Assembly (NCBI RefSeq): GCF_013416775.1
Contig: NZ_SZVI01000013.1
Location: 124,001-188,000, forward strand
Direction of reading: 5' to 3'
From: Rhodoferax sp. BLA1
GTDB taxonomy: Bacteria > Pseudomonadota > Gammaproteobacteria > Burkholderiales > Burkholderiaceae_C
Length of the DNA: 64,000 bases
Under the pieces are notes generated by a model that was not told the origin of the DNA, did not search any database, and saw only the letters and a list, made by a program, of their open reading frames with translations. This document shows positions 1 through 8,613 of this stretch, one piece after another (positions within the stretch are counted from its first letter, which is position 1; each line of letters opens with the position of its first letter). The translations under genes were made by a program, and so were the position numbers.

Positions 1-420
1 GTCTTTCTCCAGCGCCACCACGTCCACCGACGTGTCGCTCAAAGCTTGCAACAGTTGCGCGTGTTCGGTTTTGTCCTGGGCCGGGCTGTGCAACAGCTTG
101 TGCGCCACTTTCTCAAAGCCCTCAAAACACAGGAACAGGCCACCCGCCATCAGCAGCGGGGTGATGGCCCAAGGCGCTACTACACTGAGCAGCAGCGCAC
201 CAGGCACCAGAATCGCCTTGTTGATGAACGAACCCTTGGCCACCGCCCACACCACCGGCAACTCGCGCTCAGCCTTGACACCGGTGACCTGCTGGGCGTT
301 GAGCGCCAGATCGTCCCCTAGCACACCGGCGGTCTTTTTTGCTGCCACCTTGGTCAACAAAGCCACGTCGTCCAGCACGGTGGCGATGTCATCCAACAAT
401 ACAAGCAGGCTGCTGGCCAT
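1..420 (-). CDS. DUF808 / YedI-family inner membrane protein (C-terminus outside window)
   Basis: The gene starts with ATG at 420 and runs off the left edge, so only the first 140 codons are visible. The reading begins [20 protein letters not shown], followed by [20 protein letters not shown] and a QQVTGV segment, which is the hallmark N-terminus of the DUF808 (E. coli YedI) family. A hydrophobic stretch around residues 72-98 ([20 protein letters not shown] and on) is a likely membrane hairpin. The biochemical function of this family is not established. It is divergent from the condensing-enzyme gene at 546, with about 125 bp between the two starts. Confidence 0.85.
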   Translation of the reverse strand, partial: MASSLLVLLDDIATVLDDVALLTKVAAKKTAGVLGDDLALNAQQVTGVKAERELPVVWAVAKGSFINKAILVPGALLLSVVAPWAITPLLMAGGLFLCFEGFEKVAHKLLHSPAQDKTEHAQLLQALSDTSVDVVALEKD

Positions 421-545
421 TCGGAACCCTCCAAAGTCACGGATTGTCGTTGATGGTATACAACAGCACGGTGCGCCGCAGGTTCGATAATGGCGAGTGG
501 CACCCGCGCCACCCAGACTTGCGCTCCCTTTCAGAAAGACACTTC

Positions 546-1664
546 ATGCACCGCGTTTGTATCAGCAGCACCGGGCTTTATGTGCCCCCCCACATCATCA
601 GCAACGCCGAACTGGTGGACACCTTCAACCGATATGCCGATCTGCATAACATTGAACACGCTGCTGACATAGCAGCAGGCAAGCTAGCAGCGGTGCCGTA
701 CTCCAGCGTGGAGTTCATTGAAAAGGCGTCTGGCATCCAGCAGCGTTATGTGGTGGAGAAGTCGGGTGTGCTGGACCCCACGCGCATGCGCCCTCGCCTC
801 ACCCCTCGGCCAGACAACGAAATCTCCCTGATGGCCGAGATCAGTGTGGCTGCCGCACAAGACGCCTTGCAACGCGCTGGCAAAACCGCCGCCGATGTCG
901 ATGGGGTGATCTGCGCCGCCGCCAACATGCAGCGTGCCTACCCGGCGATGGCGGTGGAAATCCAGCACGCGCTGGGCATCACCGGTTTTGGGTTCGATAT
1001 GAACGTGGCTTGCTCCTCGGCCACCTTTGGCATCGAGATGGCGGTCAACGCGGTGCGCAGCGGCTCGGCACGTGCGGTGCTGGTGGTTAACCCCGAAATC
1101 ACCTCACCCCACCTGGCCTGGAAAGACCGCGATTGCCATTTCATCTTTGGCGACGTCTGCACCGCGATCCTGATCGAGCGGCAAGATACCGCCCCGGCAG
1201 GAGCGTTTGAGGTGCTGGGCACCAAGCTGGTCACCTCGTTCTCGAACAACATCCGCAACAACGCCGGGTTCATGTCGCGCTGTGAGGACCGCAACCCCGA
1301 AGACCGCGACCAGCTGTTCTACCAGGAAGGCCGCAAGGTGTTCAAGGAAGTCTGCCCGATGGCCGCGGAGCACATCAGCAGCCACCTGGCCACGCTGGAC
1401 TTGGCCCCCAGCGGTGTGCGTCGCTTCTGGTTACACCAGGCCAATCTGGCGATGAACCAGCTGATCGGCCGCCGACTGCTTGGCCGTGATGCCACCGCAG
1501 ATGATGCACCGGTGATCTTGAACGAGTTTGCCAACACCGCCTCAGCCGGTTCCATCATCGCTTTCCACCGCCACCACGATGACATCGCTGTCGGTGAGGT
1601 GGGCGTGATCTGCTCGTTTGGCGCCGGTTACTCGATTGGCAGCGTGGTGCTGCGCCGCCTCTGA
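546..1664 (+). CDS. beta-ketoacyl-ACP synthase III-like condensing enzyme (PA3286-type)
   Basis: A 372-residue protein of the KASIII (FabH-like) thiolase fold. The nucleophile Cys156 lies in DMNVACSSATFG, the catalytic His in FWLHQANLAMN and the Asn in NEFANTASAGS, so the Cys-His-Asn triad is complete. KASIII enzymes condense an acyl-CoA primer with malonyl-ACP to start fatty acid synthesis. Its length and long N-terminal region resemble, from memory, the Pseudomonas PA3286 enzyme that shunts octanoyl-CoA into synthesis; substrate is inference. I chose the ATG at 546 because the family alignment begins there (MHRVCISSTGLYVP); an upstream in-frame ATG at 339 would add 69 residues unlike the family. 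It converges with the acetyltransferase, three bases away. Confidence 0.88.
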   Translation: MHRVCISSTGLYVPPHIISNAELVDTFNRYADLHNIEHAADIAAGKLAAVPYSSVEFIEKASGIQQRYVVEKSGVLDPTRMRPRLTPRPDNEISLMAEISVAAAQDALQRAGKTAADVDGVICAAANMQRAYPAMAVEIQHALGITGFGFDMNVACSSATFGIEMAVNAVRSGSARAVLVVNPEITSPHLAWKDRDCHFIFGDVCTAILIERQDTAPAGAFEVLGTKLVTSFSNNIRNNAGFMSRCEDRNPEDRDQLFYQEGRKVFKEVCPMAAEHISSHLATLDLAPSGVRRFWLHQANLAMNQLIGRRLLGRDATADDAPVILNEFANTASAGSIIAFHRHHDDIAVGEVGVICSFGAGYSIGSVVLRRL

Positions 1665-1667
1665 GTT

Positions 1668-2198
1668 TTACTTCAGGTCGCGCTTGAAGCGGATCTCTTC
1701 AATCCGCGTCAGGCCCACCAGCACGGTTTTGATGCTGGTCATCTCGCGCTTGTAGCCGGCCATGTCAAAGAAGCGTAGCGCGCGCTCATAACCCAACGGC
1801 ACCCAGGCGGTGACCTTGGTGCAGCCTTCGTCAATCAACGCGTCACGTGCGGCGTCCCACAACGCCAGGCCCACGCCCTGCCCCCAGTGGCTCGGGCGGG
1901 CGTACATGGACCAGATCTCTCCCATGGTGGCCGGGGTTTTAGGGTCGCGTGAGCGGTCAAACCCGACAAAACCCACCACCTCACCTTCGGCTACCGCCAC
2001 CAACACCTGCGGGTCGGCAAACTCGATGGCTTCGCGCCAGTAGGCCTGGCTCTTTTTCAGGGAATCAAACTCCGGCATGGCTTCACCGGGAAACTGCGCC
2101 TTGAACGCGGCCTGGGCGGCAGCGGCCTGGATTTCGGCAATCACTTTGGCGTCGCGCTCTTTGGCGGGACGGACTTCAACTTCAATAGGTTCAGACAT
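1668..2198 (-). CDS. GNAT-family N-acetyltransferase
   Basis: A 176-residue protein. The acetyl-CoA loop is represented by PSHWGQGVGLALWDAARDAL, a variant of the Q/R-x-x-G-x-G/A motif, preceded by the beta-strand GEIWSMYARP and followed by VTAWVPLGYERALRFFDMAG, all in GNAT order. GNAT enzymes transfer acetyl groups to amines; the substrate cannot be read from the sequence. I start at the ATG at 2198 (MSEPIEVEVRPA) because the extra ten residues from an upstream ATG at 2228 (MPGKCPAFFC) are not part of the fold. It stands alone on the minus strand, tail to tail with the condensing enzyme gene. Confidence 0.82.
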   Translation of the reverse strand: MSEPIEVEVRPAKERDAKVIAEIQAAAAQAAFKAQFPGEAMPEFDSLKKSQAYWREAIEFADPQVLVAVAEGEVVGFVGFDRSRDPKTPATMGEIWSMYARPSHWGQGVGLALWDAARDALIDEGCTKVTAWVPLGYERALRFFDMAGYKREMTSIKTVLVGLTRIEEIRFKRDLK

Positions 2199-2323
2199 GC
2201 AAAAAAAGGCCGGGCATTTACCCGGCAAAGTTTCAAAAAGGAGCTGGATTGTCGCTGCTTGCGCACAAGCTGGCGGCAGAGCCCCTTGGCAGCCTGCACT
2301 TGTGAACCCGGTTGCTACAACTC

Positions 2324-2366
2324 AGATAGCTTCTGGACCAGTTAGAACAAGGGCTACAGGCCAAAA
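2324..2366. repeat. Dispersed intergenic repeat, copy 1
   Basis: Contains AGATAGCTTCT, about 18 variable bases, then AACAAGGGCTACAGGCCAAA. The same order (ATAGCT, spacer, AAGGGCTA-AGGC-AAAA) recurs at 3751, 22493, 29551, 38331, 45048, 46594, 52536 and 55611. It lies between the divergent ends of the acetyltransferase and the hypothetical gene. Confidence 0.6.
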
Positions 2367-2397
2367 TAACCCATAAATCCTGTCACCGATCCGGAGC

Positions 2398-2958
2398 TCA
2401 GGCCCACAGCTTCCACCAGCGGGCTTTGGGCTGCAGGTCAAGCAATTCGTCAAACGGCGTGTTGTCCAGCACCGGGTTGGACTCGTCGTGGCGAAAGCCG
2501 GTGAGCTCTTGGGCCAGCATCAGCGGCACATCCATGTGGAAGTGGCCTTCCAGGTTCTCACTGTCCTCGGGCTCCACGGTGACCAGCAAGTCATGGAACC
2601 GCTGCGGCACCCTACCCTGGCAAGACATGTTCTCGGGGTCAAGGTCTCCCTGGTGTTCAACACGCCAGATCAACTGGCCGTCTTGCCACAGCGCGGTCGA
2701 CGCGTAGTTGACATGTTCTTCCAACGCGCAGGCCACCAAGCGGCAACCCGCTGACAGCGTCGACAAGCTTGGCGACAAACCAATACGGTGGTCACACCGA
2801 CCAGCCATCACCAAGAACCAGTCTGCCAACAAGCCATGGCTGGCGATGCCCTTGAACGGGTAACTGCAAGTGTTGCCGGTGTGTTTGAGGCCCAGACGTG
2901 ACAAAGCGTCTTCGGCAGAAAGTCCTTGCACCGCAACCCAGCTTAAAGAAACACCCAT
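2398..2958 (-). CDS. Conserved-looking hypothetical protein
   Basis: A 186-residue protein starting MGVSLSWVAVQGLSAEDALS. I do not recognise a named domain. There is no signal peptide or membrane segment; the protein is acidic with several Trp residues (it ends KARWWKLWA) and looks cytoplasmic. I prefer the ATG at 2958; a longer reading to 3063 adds 35 residues that overlap the neighbouring hydrolase gene and look like non-coding sequence. It lies 10 bp downstream of the alpha/beta hydrolase on the same strand and could be co-transcribed with it. Reading-frame length and codon use support a real gene. Confidence 0.65.
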   Translation of the reverse strand: MGVSLSWVAVQGLSAEDALSRLGLKHTGNTCSYPFKGIASHGLLADWFLVMAGRCDHRIGLSPSLSTLSAGCRLVACALEEHVNYASTALWQDGQLIWRVEHQGDLDPENMSCQGRVPQRFHDLLVTVEPEDSENLEGHFHMDVPLMLAQELTGFRHDESNPVLDNTPFDELLDLQPKARWWKLWA

Positions 2959-2968
2959 GGTGTATGGC

Positions 2969-3703
2969 TCAGGTTGGGGATCTGTGACTACCCTGCTGGC
3001 ACAGCGCGGCGATGGCGGTGTAAGCGTCTTCACGGGCCTGTGGCTCGCGTGCATAGTGCTCACTGAGTTGGTGGCTAGCCCGGTGGATGATGTGGTGCTG
3101 GCTGCTGGCGCTCTTGCTGGCGCAGGTCAAGTAGGTGTGCGGGATCTCGGGCGGCACCACGCAGTCTTCTTCTGCCGATATCACCAGTAGGTGGCCGGTG
3201 TAATCGGCCACCAGATCAAACGCATCTGAATCCACCCAACTGTCGGGTGTGCGCAGGATCTGGCTGAACTGCGGCCCAAACGGCACCTGGTAGGCCTGGG
3301 TGGCATAAGCCGCCGGAATGGCCAGACACAGGCGCGGCACACCCAACTGGGCAGCGGCCTTGACCGCCACATAAGCACCCATACTGAAACCCACCAGCGC
3401 CAGCGACTCGGGCGCCAGCCCTTGCGATTGAACAATGGTGATCACCTGCAACACCCGCTCCTCCAGCGTGGTGCCCAGCTGGGCGCCCCCGGTGCGGCCA
3501 TGACCCACCGCGTCAAAAGCGATGGTCTCGATGTGGCGGGCATGTAAAAAGCGACGCAGTTCGCCAAAACCCTCAGCGGCGGAAGTTCCACCACCATGCA
3601 GCACCAGCGCCGTCTGCGTGGCGCCGGATGGCGTGTACCGGCTGCCACGCAGCAGCGAGCCTTGGAACGGCACTTCGAAATCGACAGCCTCCCCGCTCAG
3701 CAT
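2969..3703 (-). CDS. alpha/beta hydrolase
   Basis: About 244 residues with the alpha/beta-hydrolase fold. The oxyanion segment ALVLHGGGTS comes first, then FDAVGHGRTGG, then the nucleophile elbow GFSMGA; the acid is likely in VISAEEDCVVPPE and the histidine in HRASHQLSEHYA. Substrate unknown; carboxylesterase or thioesterase activity is the safe class call. The start is uncertain: no convincing ribosome binding site precedes the ATG at 3703, and a GTG (3730) or TTG (3736) further upstream is in frame. Its 5-prime side abuts a dispersed repeat. Confidence 0.8.
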   Translation of the reverse strand: MLSGEAVDFEVPFQGSLLRGSRYTPSGATQTALVLHGGGTSAAEGFGELRRFLHARHIETIAFDAVGHGRTGGAQLGTTLEERVLQVITIVQSQGLAPESLALVGFSMGAYVAVKAAAQLGVPRLCLAIPAAYATQAYQVPFGPQFSQILRTPDSWVDSDAFDLVADYTGHLLVISAEEDCVVPPEIPHTYLTCASKSASSQHHIIHRASHQLSEHYAREPQAREDAYTAIAALCQQGSHRSPT

Positions 3704-3750
3704 GGCGGGTTTTGGTTTAAACGGCGACACAGGCAAGCGGTGGCGCCTGC

Positions 3751-3817
3751 AAAAATACTATCTAAAACATAGCTCATGGTGCTGATTGGATAAGGGCTAC
3801 AGGCAAAAATACGATCT
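3751..3817. repeat. Dispersed intergenic repeat, copy 2
   Basis: Carries ACATAGCTCATGG, a short spacer, then GGATAAGGGCTACAGGCAAA and flanking A/T-rich AAAAATAC segments on both sides. It sits directly upstream of the alpha/beta hydrolase start. Compare the other copies listed under position 2324. Confidence 0.65.
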
Positions 3818-3869
3818 ATTGATCTTGCCCCGACTTTACATGGACCAGGGTGCCCGGCAGAACTGCCCA

Positions 3870-4484
3870 TCACTGCTCGCTGGTCGCCAGCCTGGCGCCC
3901 AAGGCGGCAAACACCGCCGCAAAGCTGTAACGCAGCCAGCGCTGCACACGCTGCGATTCAATGACGATCTTTCGGAATGCATGTGCAACAACGCCATAGG
4001 CTACAAAAACGCCAAACGTCATGGCCATGAACACGGCGCTGAGCACCAGCATCTGCACCAGGGGCGCTGGCCCTGTGGCTTGCACAAATTGCGGTAAAAA
4101 AGCCAGGAAGAAAATTGTCAACTTCGGATTCAAAATGTTCAGCAAAAAGGCCTTGGTCACCAAGCCACTGGCCGATGTTTTTGACATGCTTCCATCCACC
4201 GCAAAAGCCGATTTGTCCCGCCAGGTGGCGTAGGCCACATACAGCAGGTAAACGACACCGGCGTACTTCAACACCTGGAACGCTAGCGCACTGGTGTGCA
4301 TCACCGCCGCCAGGCCAAGAATGGTGGCCAACAGGTGCGGCACGATCCCGGCGGTGCACCCCAAAGCCGCATACACGCTGGCCTTGCGCCCTTGGACTAG
4401 GCCGGTGGATACCGTGTAAACCACACCGGTGCCGGGGATCAGCACAACGATCAGCGAGGTGATCAGGAATTCAAGGGAGATCAT
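3870..4484 (-). CDS. LysE/RhtB-family amino-acid exporter
   Basis: A 204-residue hydrophobic protein with about six predicted transmembrane segments. It opens MISLEFLITSLIVVLIPGTG, the family signature PGP/PGTG after the first helix, followed by GRKASVYAALGCTAGIVPH. The second half has NPKLTIFFLAFLPQFVQ, also characteristic. LysE/RhtB proteins export amino acids such as lysine, threonine or homoserine by proton exchange in the inner membrane; the substrate here is unknown. It is a single gene on the minus strand, with a broken histidine kinase starting on the other strand just beyond its 5-prime end. Confidence 0.88.
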   Translation of the reverse strand: MISLEFLITSLIVVLIPGTGVVYTVSTGLVQGRKASVYAALGCTAGIVPHLLATILGLAAVMHTSALAFQVLKYAGVVYLLYVAYATWRDKSAFAVDGSMSKTSASGLVTKAFLLNILNPKLTIFFLAFLPQFVQATGPAPLVQMLVLSAVFMAMTFGVFVAYGVVAHAFRKIVIESQRVQRWLRYSFAAVFAALGARLATSEQ

Positions 4485-4504
4485 GCTTGAGTGCCTCAGG
4501 TTAA

Positions 4505-6326
4505 AAAAACAAGGTCACACTGAACTGCTCGGCTGCGGCCAGGCTTGGGCATAACCATGCGTACCTGGAATGGTTCGGGCGCGAACCTGCTGCCATGCTC
4601 GGCGTGAGCATGCAGGATTTGTTGGGTGAACAAGTGTTCGCTTTGAACGAACCCTATATCCGAGCTGCGCTGCGCGGCGAGTTGCAGCACTTCGAGCGCA
4701 CCTTGACCAAAGCCGATGGATCAATTGGGTATGCACTGGCAAGTTACATACCGGATGTTTTTGAAGGGAAAGTGCGCGGTTTTCACGTGCTTGTGACCGA
4801 TGTTTCAGATATCAAACAGGCAGAGTTGAGGATGGCGAGTTTGAATCGGGAACTCGAAATAAAGCGCCAGGAAGCAGAACGTGCTACACAGGCCAAAAGT
4901 GAGTTTCTCTCCAACATGAGTCATGAGATTCGCACGCCCATGAATGGTGTGCTCGGTCTGGCTTACCTTCTGTCCAAGGCAGAACTGCCGAACGAGGCGA
5001 CCCAACTGGTGCGCAAGCTCCAGAGCTCGGGGCTAACGCTGCAGCGTATCCTGGATGACATACTGGATTACGCCAAAATCGAAGCCTCGGGTATGACACT
5101 GGAGATGGCCGAATTTGACCTTCTGGACATGATCAACAACGTCTCGGTCATGATGGAGGCATCGGCTGCAGCCAAGAACCTGGAGCTGGCCATTTCGCCC
5201 CCGCTGTTTGGCATGAACCATTTGATCGGGGACCAAGTCCGCTTGAGTCAGGTCGTCATGAATCTGGTGGTGAATGCCATCAAGTTCACAAAAAGCGGAT
5301 TTGTTGCGTTCCGCATTTCATGCCTCAAAAAGGATGATGCTGAAATCACTCTCCATTTTGAAGTGGAGGATTCGGGTATTGGTGTGAGCCAAGAGCAAAT
5401 AGACAAGCTTTTTGTCCCGTTTCAGCAGGCCGACGTATCCACCACGCGCCAATTTGGCGGCACCGGGCTGGGTTTGTCGATCAGCAAACGCCTGCTGGAG
5501 ATGATGGGCAGTACCTTGCAGGTGCAAAGTGAACTTGGGCAAGGGAGCCGGTTTTACTTTGATGTGACATTCAAACGGGGGACAACAAGAGATGCGTTGA
5601 CCATTGAACTCAGAGGCCTGAGTGTCGTGATTGCCGATGACAGCGAGGTCTCCCGCGATGCGCTGCGGGCCACAGCCTAGAGCCTGGGCTGGAAACCCTA
5701 TGTGGTGGCGGACGGTGCGGCAGCAGTGAAACTTGTGACGCAGCAGGCACAGCGCCCGACGACAGAACTGGTCATTGTTCTGGACTGGCAAATGCCTGAA
5801 ATGGATGGTCTGGCAGCCGCACGTGTGATTCACGAACACATGTCCGGTACACAGGGCCCCATCATTGTGGTTGCAACGGCCTTCTCTCGTGAGGAGCTGA
5901 TCGCGCACCCGGATATCCGTTTTACCGATGCGGTGCTGACAAAGCCCGTGACAGCGTCTGTGTTGTTTGACGCTGTCGCGACCGCCTACAAGAAGAAAAT
6001 AGGCATGACAACGGTCCTATCACCCGCAACTGCCCGGCGCCTGAACGGTCTGCGCATGCTGGTGGTGGACGATAGTGAAGTCAACCGTGAAGTAGCCTCG
6101 CAGATTTTTGAAGGTGAAGGCGCCCATGTTGCTCTGGCAGAAGATGGCCAGCAGGCCTTTAACTGGCTGATGCAACACGCCATGGAGGTGGACGTGGTGT
6201 TGATGGAAAGCCCAGTTACGCAAAGTCAGTGAGGCTGTCGAGTGTTTTGATTTCCACACCGCTGAAAATGAACTTCGTGTTTTGGCAAAAACACTGCAGA
6301 TCGAATGGGAGCAGAAAGATGACTAG
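4505..6326 (+). pseudogene. Decayed hybrid sensor histidine kinase (PAS-HisKA-HATPase-REC-REC-HPt remnant)
   Basis: Three independent lesions are visible. The 5-prime end is missing: the PAS domain starts mid-fold (NHAYLEWFGREPAAMLG) with an in-frame stop just upstream at 4502. An in-frame amber TAG at 5678-5680 cuts the first receiver domain after DALRATA, with the same frame resuming as SLGWKPYVVADG. The second receiver stops at its phospho-acceptor (VVLMESPVTQSQ); beyond it, in another frame (6219-6326), lies what looks like the tail of an HPt domain (RKVSEAVECFDFHTAENEL), implying an internal deletion with frameshift. HisKA (KSEFLSNMSHEIRTPMNG) and the HATPase N and G boxes are intact, so a truncated kinase from ATG 4595 is conceivable. 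The old stop overlaps the next gene start by 8 bp, typical of a co-translated kinase-regulator pair. Confidence 0.85.
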
Positions 6327-7326
6327 TGGCCCAATCCTGATCGTTGATGATGAACCACAAAATTTGGCCGTATTGCGGCAAATTCTGTCGCCGCAATACA
6401 AGCTGATCTTTGCGACCAATGGGATGGATGCCTTGGCAGCGGTGGCCAAGTTCAAACCCTGCCTGATTTTGTTGGATGTCAACCTGCCCGGTATGTCAGG
6501 TTACGAGGTATGTGAAACCTTGCAAAAAGATTCGACGAATACACACATGCCGGTGATTTTTGTGACAGCCTTGTCCGAAGTGGGGCAAGAGTCCAAAGGG
6601 TTTGCGGTGGGGGCAGTTGACTATATTGTTAAACCGGTCAACCCTGACATTGTGCGAGCCCGTGTGAAAACACAGCTGTCACTGGTTCGCACGGCTAAGC
6701 TTGAAAAAAGCTACCGCGATGCCATTGCCATGCTGGGCGAGGCGGGACACTACAGCGATGCAGACACAGCGGAGCACGTGTGGCGTATGTCGGCCTATGC
6801 CGGGGCCATTGCACAAGGCGTGGGGCTGCCAGACGACGAATGCAGACTCATTGAAGATGCTGCACCTCTGCACGACACCGGGAAAATTGGTGTCCCTAGC
6901 GCCATTCTGCGCAAGCCCGGCCCGCTTGATGAGGCCGAGTGGGCTGTGATGAAGACCCATCCCTACATCGGGTGGAAGATTCTGAGCCGCAGTGATGCCC
7001 ACGTGTTTCAGGTATCTGCAGAGATCGCCTTGGGGCACCACGAAAAATGGGATGGCAGCGGCTATCCTCGCCACATCAAGGGTGAATCCATCCCTCTGGT
7101 GGCCCGCATTGTGGCTGTTGCCGACGTGTTTGATGCTTTAAGCACCAAGCGCCCCTACAAGGAGGCTTGGCCTTATGAAAAGTGTCTGGCTCTGATTCGT
7201 GACAGTTCGGGCCAACACTTTGATCCCAAGATCGTCCAGGTCTTCCTGGATATCCAGCCTCGAATTCTGGACATCAAGGCCAAGTGGGACCATATCGCTG
7301 CAACATCACAACAGTGCGTTGTTTAG
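6319..7326 (+). CDS. Response regulator with HD-GYP domain, cyclic-di-GMP phosphodiesterase
   Basis: A 335-residue protein. The receiver occupies residues 1-120 with acidic residues in ILIVDDEPQ and phospho-acceptor Asp53 in LLDVNLPGMSG. The output is an HD-GYP domain: metal-binding HD pair at 185-186 (LHDTGKIG) and the full HHEKWDGSGYP motif near residues 240-250. These enzymes hydrolyse cyclic di-GMP, lowering it and so affecting motility and biofilm state. I choose the ATG at 6319, preceded by GGGAGC; it overlaps the stop of the upstream kinase. That kinase is broken, so this regulator may be orphaned or served by another kinase. All catalytic residues appear intact. Confidence 0.9.
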   Translation: MTSGPILIVDDEPQNLAVLRQILSPQYKLIFATNGMDALAAVAKFKPCLILLDVNLPGMSGYEVCETLQKDSTNTHMPVIFVTALSEVGQESKGFAVGAVDYIVKPVNPDIVRARVKTQLSLVRTAKLEKSYRDAIAMLGEAGHYSDADTAEHVWRMSAYAGAIAQGVGLPDDECRLIEDAAPLHDTGKIGVPSAILRKPGPLDEAEWAVMKTHPYIGWKILSRSDAHVFQVSAEIALGHHEKWDGSGYPRHIKGESIPLVARIVAVADVFDALSTKRPYKEAWPYEKCLALIRDSSGQHFDPKIVQVFLDIQPRILDIKAKWDHIAATSQQCVV

Positions 7327-7334
7327 ACTGTTCG

Positions 7335-7633
7335 TGGAGGGCCAAAGGATGTCAGACACGGTTGCCCTTGTCATCAATCACTTTCTCACCGTCTTCCTTG
7401 GTAAACGCGCCTTGCTGCGGGTTGGGCAGGATGTCCAGCACCACTTCGCTGGGGCGGCACAGCCGGGTTCCCAAAGGTGTCACAACCACCGGGCGGTTGA
7501 TCAAGATCGGATGCGCCAGCATGAAGTCCATCAGTTGCGCATCGGCCCACTGGGGGTCGGCCAGGCCTAACTCGTCGTAGGGCGTGCCTTTTTCTCGCAG
7601 CAGTGCACGGGTGGTGATCCCCATGGCAGAAAT
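7335..7633 (-). pseudogene. Truncated second copy of the arsC 3-prime end
   Basis: This ~299-bp segment is nearly identical to 13367-13665 (constant offset 6,032 bp, roughly a dozen or fewer mismatches by eye). It encodes the last two thirds of glutaredoxin-type ArsC, from [19 protein letters not shown] to the C-terminal DDKGNRV, plus the first bases of arsH. The 5-prime third with the catalytic Cys is absent and is replaced by unrelated sequence, so it cannot be functional. Its left edge lies 9 bp past the stop of the HD-GYP gene. Confidence 0.92.
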
Positions 7634-7636
7634 TTT

Positions 7637-7857
7637 GCAAATGGTTGCCGACGCGTTGGTGGCCGCCGGGGGGCCGGGGCGTTGACCATATGGATGGACT
7701 GGGTCTGGCTTGACCCAGTGGTGAGTCTGCTCATCGCCGCGATCATTCTTTGGGGCACCTGGGACTTGTTCAAACAGAGTCTGCACTTGCTGTTTGACGG
7801 TGTGCCTGACAGCGTGGACACGCTGGAGGTACGCAAACTCTTGCTGGCCCTAGCCGT
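7637..7857 (+). pseudogene. Fragment of a cation diffusion facilitator (CzcD/ZitB-type) transporter
   Basis: Two frames encode adjoining pieces of a CDF protein: MVADALVAAG up to about 7675, then after a frame change WMDWVWLDPVVSLLIAAIIL and GTWDLFKQSLHLLFDGVPDS. This corresponds to the region of transmembrane helices 5-6 and the start of the cytoplasmic domain. Neither the N-terminal half nor the C-terminal cytoplasmic domain is present and the frame is broken. CDF proteins export Zn, Co or Cd, so this is a remnant of a metal-resistance gene. Confidence 0.75.
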
Positions 7858-8144
7858 GCTGCACATTGGCCTGACCGCAGTAGCAGGTGTCGACCACCAG
7901 CATGTTCACCTGCCCCAGCACCTTGAGGCAGGGCACCCGCTTTTTGGAGACGGTCAGCGCGGCATCTTCAGATCCACGCATGCAGCTCGTTTTGTAACCC
8001 ACTGTAACGCCAGTCAGACGTGCAACACGGTGATGCAAATCTGCCCTTTTGGCGCAACACCGCGTTGACACAAGCGCGCTCAAATTGGACTCAGAGATGC
8101 AGACAAGACATGCACCCCAACTTGTTCACCTGAAGGAGTCCATC
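7858..8144. other. Gene debris and leader without a recognised gene
   Basis: No convincing coding sequence. A short Cys-containing minus-strand frame (8083-7850) has no start context or family I recognise. The last 15 bp hold a clear ribosome binding site (GAAGGAG at 8132-8138) for the gene at 8145. Confidence 0.5.
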
Positions 8145-8540
8145 ATGACAACCTCAATCGCTTTCAAAACCATCGCGATCGCCACCACATTGGCCGCGGC
8201 ATTATCTGCATCGGTACTGGCCCAAAATGGACCCGCCGCCGCGCCAGGAACAGGCATGAGCATGGGGCCTGGTACAGGCCAAATGGGTACCGGCACACGG
8301 GGTATGCGTGGCATGCGCTTTGACAGGACCAATACCCCTGGCTGGACGCTGATGACCGCAGAGGAACGCACGACCCATCAAACCATGATGCGTGCGGTCA
8401 AGACCTATGACGAATGCAAGGCCTTGCAGACTGAACAACACGCCGCCATGGAAGCCCGCGCCAAAGATAAAGGGATCACACTCAAAACCTCACGGAAAAA
8501 CGCTTGTGATGTCATGAAAACGCGTGGGTTCATCAAATAA
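8145..8540 (+). CDS. Small secreted Gly/Met-rich protein
   Basis: A 131-residue protein with a signal peptide (TTSIAFKTIAIATTLAAALS, likely cleaved after SVLAQ). Next comes a Gly/Met/Pro-rich tract (residues about 30-60, GTGMSMGPGTGQMGTG and more), then a charged conserved-looking domain with WTLMTAEERTTHQTMM, TYDECKALQ and KNACDVMKTRGF. The two Cys residues of the mature part could form one disulfide. The Met-rich tract may bind soft metals, but this is only inference. The start is set by GAAGGAG at 8132-8138. It lies 73 bp upstream of the ABC transporter set and may be expressed with it. Confidence 0.75.
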   Translation: MTTSIAFKTIAIATTLAAALSASVLAQNGPAAAPGTGMSMGPGTGQMGTGTRGMRGMRFDRTNTPGWTLMTAEERTTHQTMMRAVKTYDECKALQTEQHAAMEARAKDKGITLKTSRKNACDVMKTRGFIK

Positions 8541-8613
8541 GCCGGGATGGGTCTGAAGCCCAGCCCCCCACATGAAAGCACACCGCCGTGAAGCTCATGC
8601 AAGAAAGCACAAC

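Noticed and set aside
339-545. Upstream ATG for the KASIII-like gene at 339
   Set aside because: The 69 extra residues overlap the divergent DUF808 gene and do not align with KASIII proteins; MHRVCISSTG at 546 fits.
7850-8083. Short Cys-containing minus-strand frame
   Set aside because: No start context, no recognised family, and located within recombination debris.
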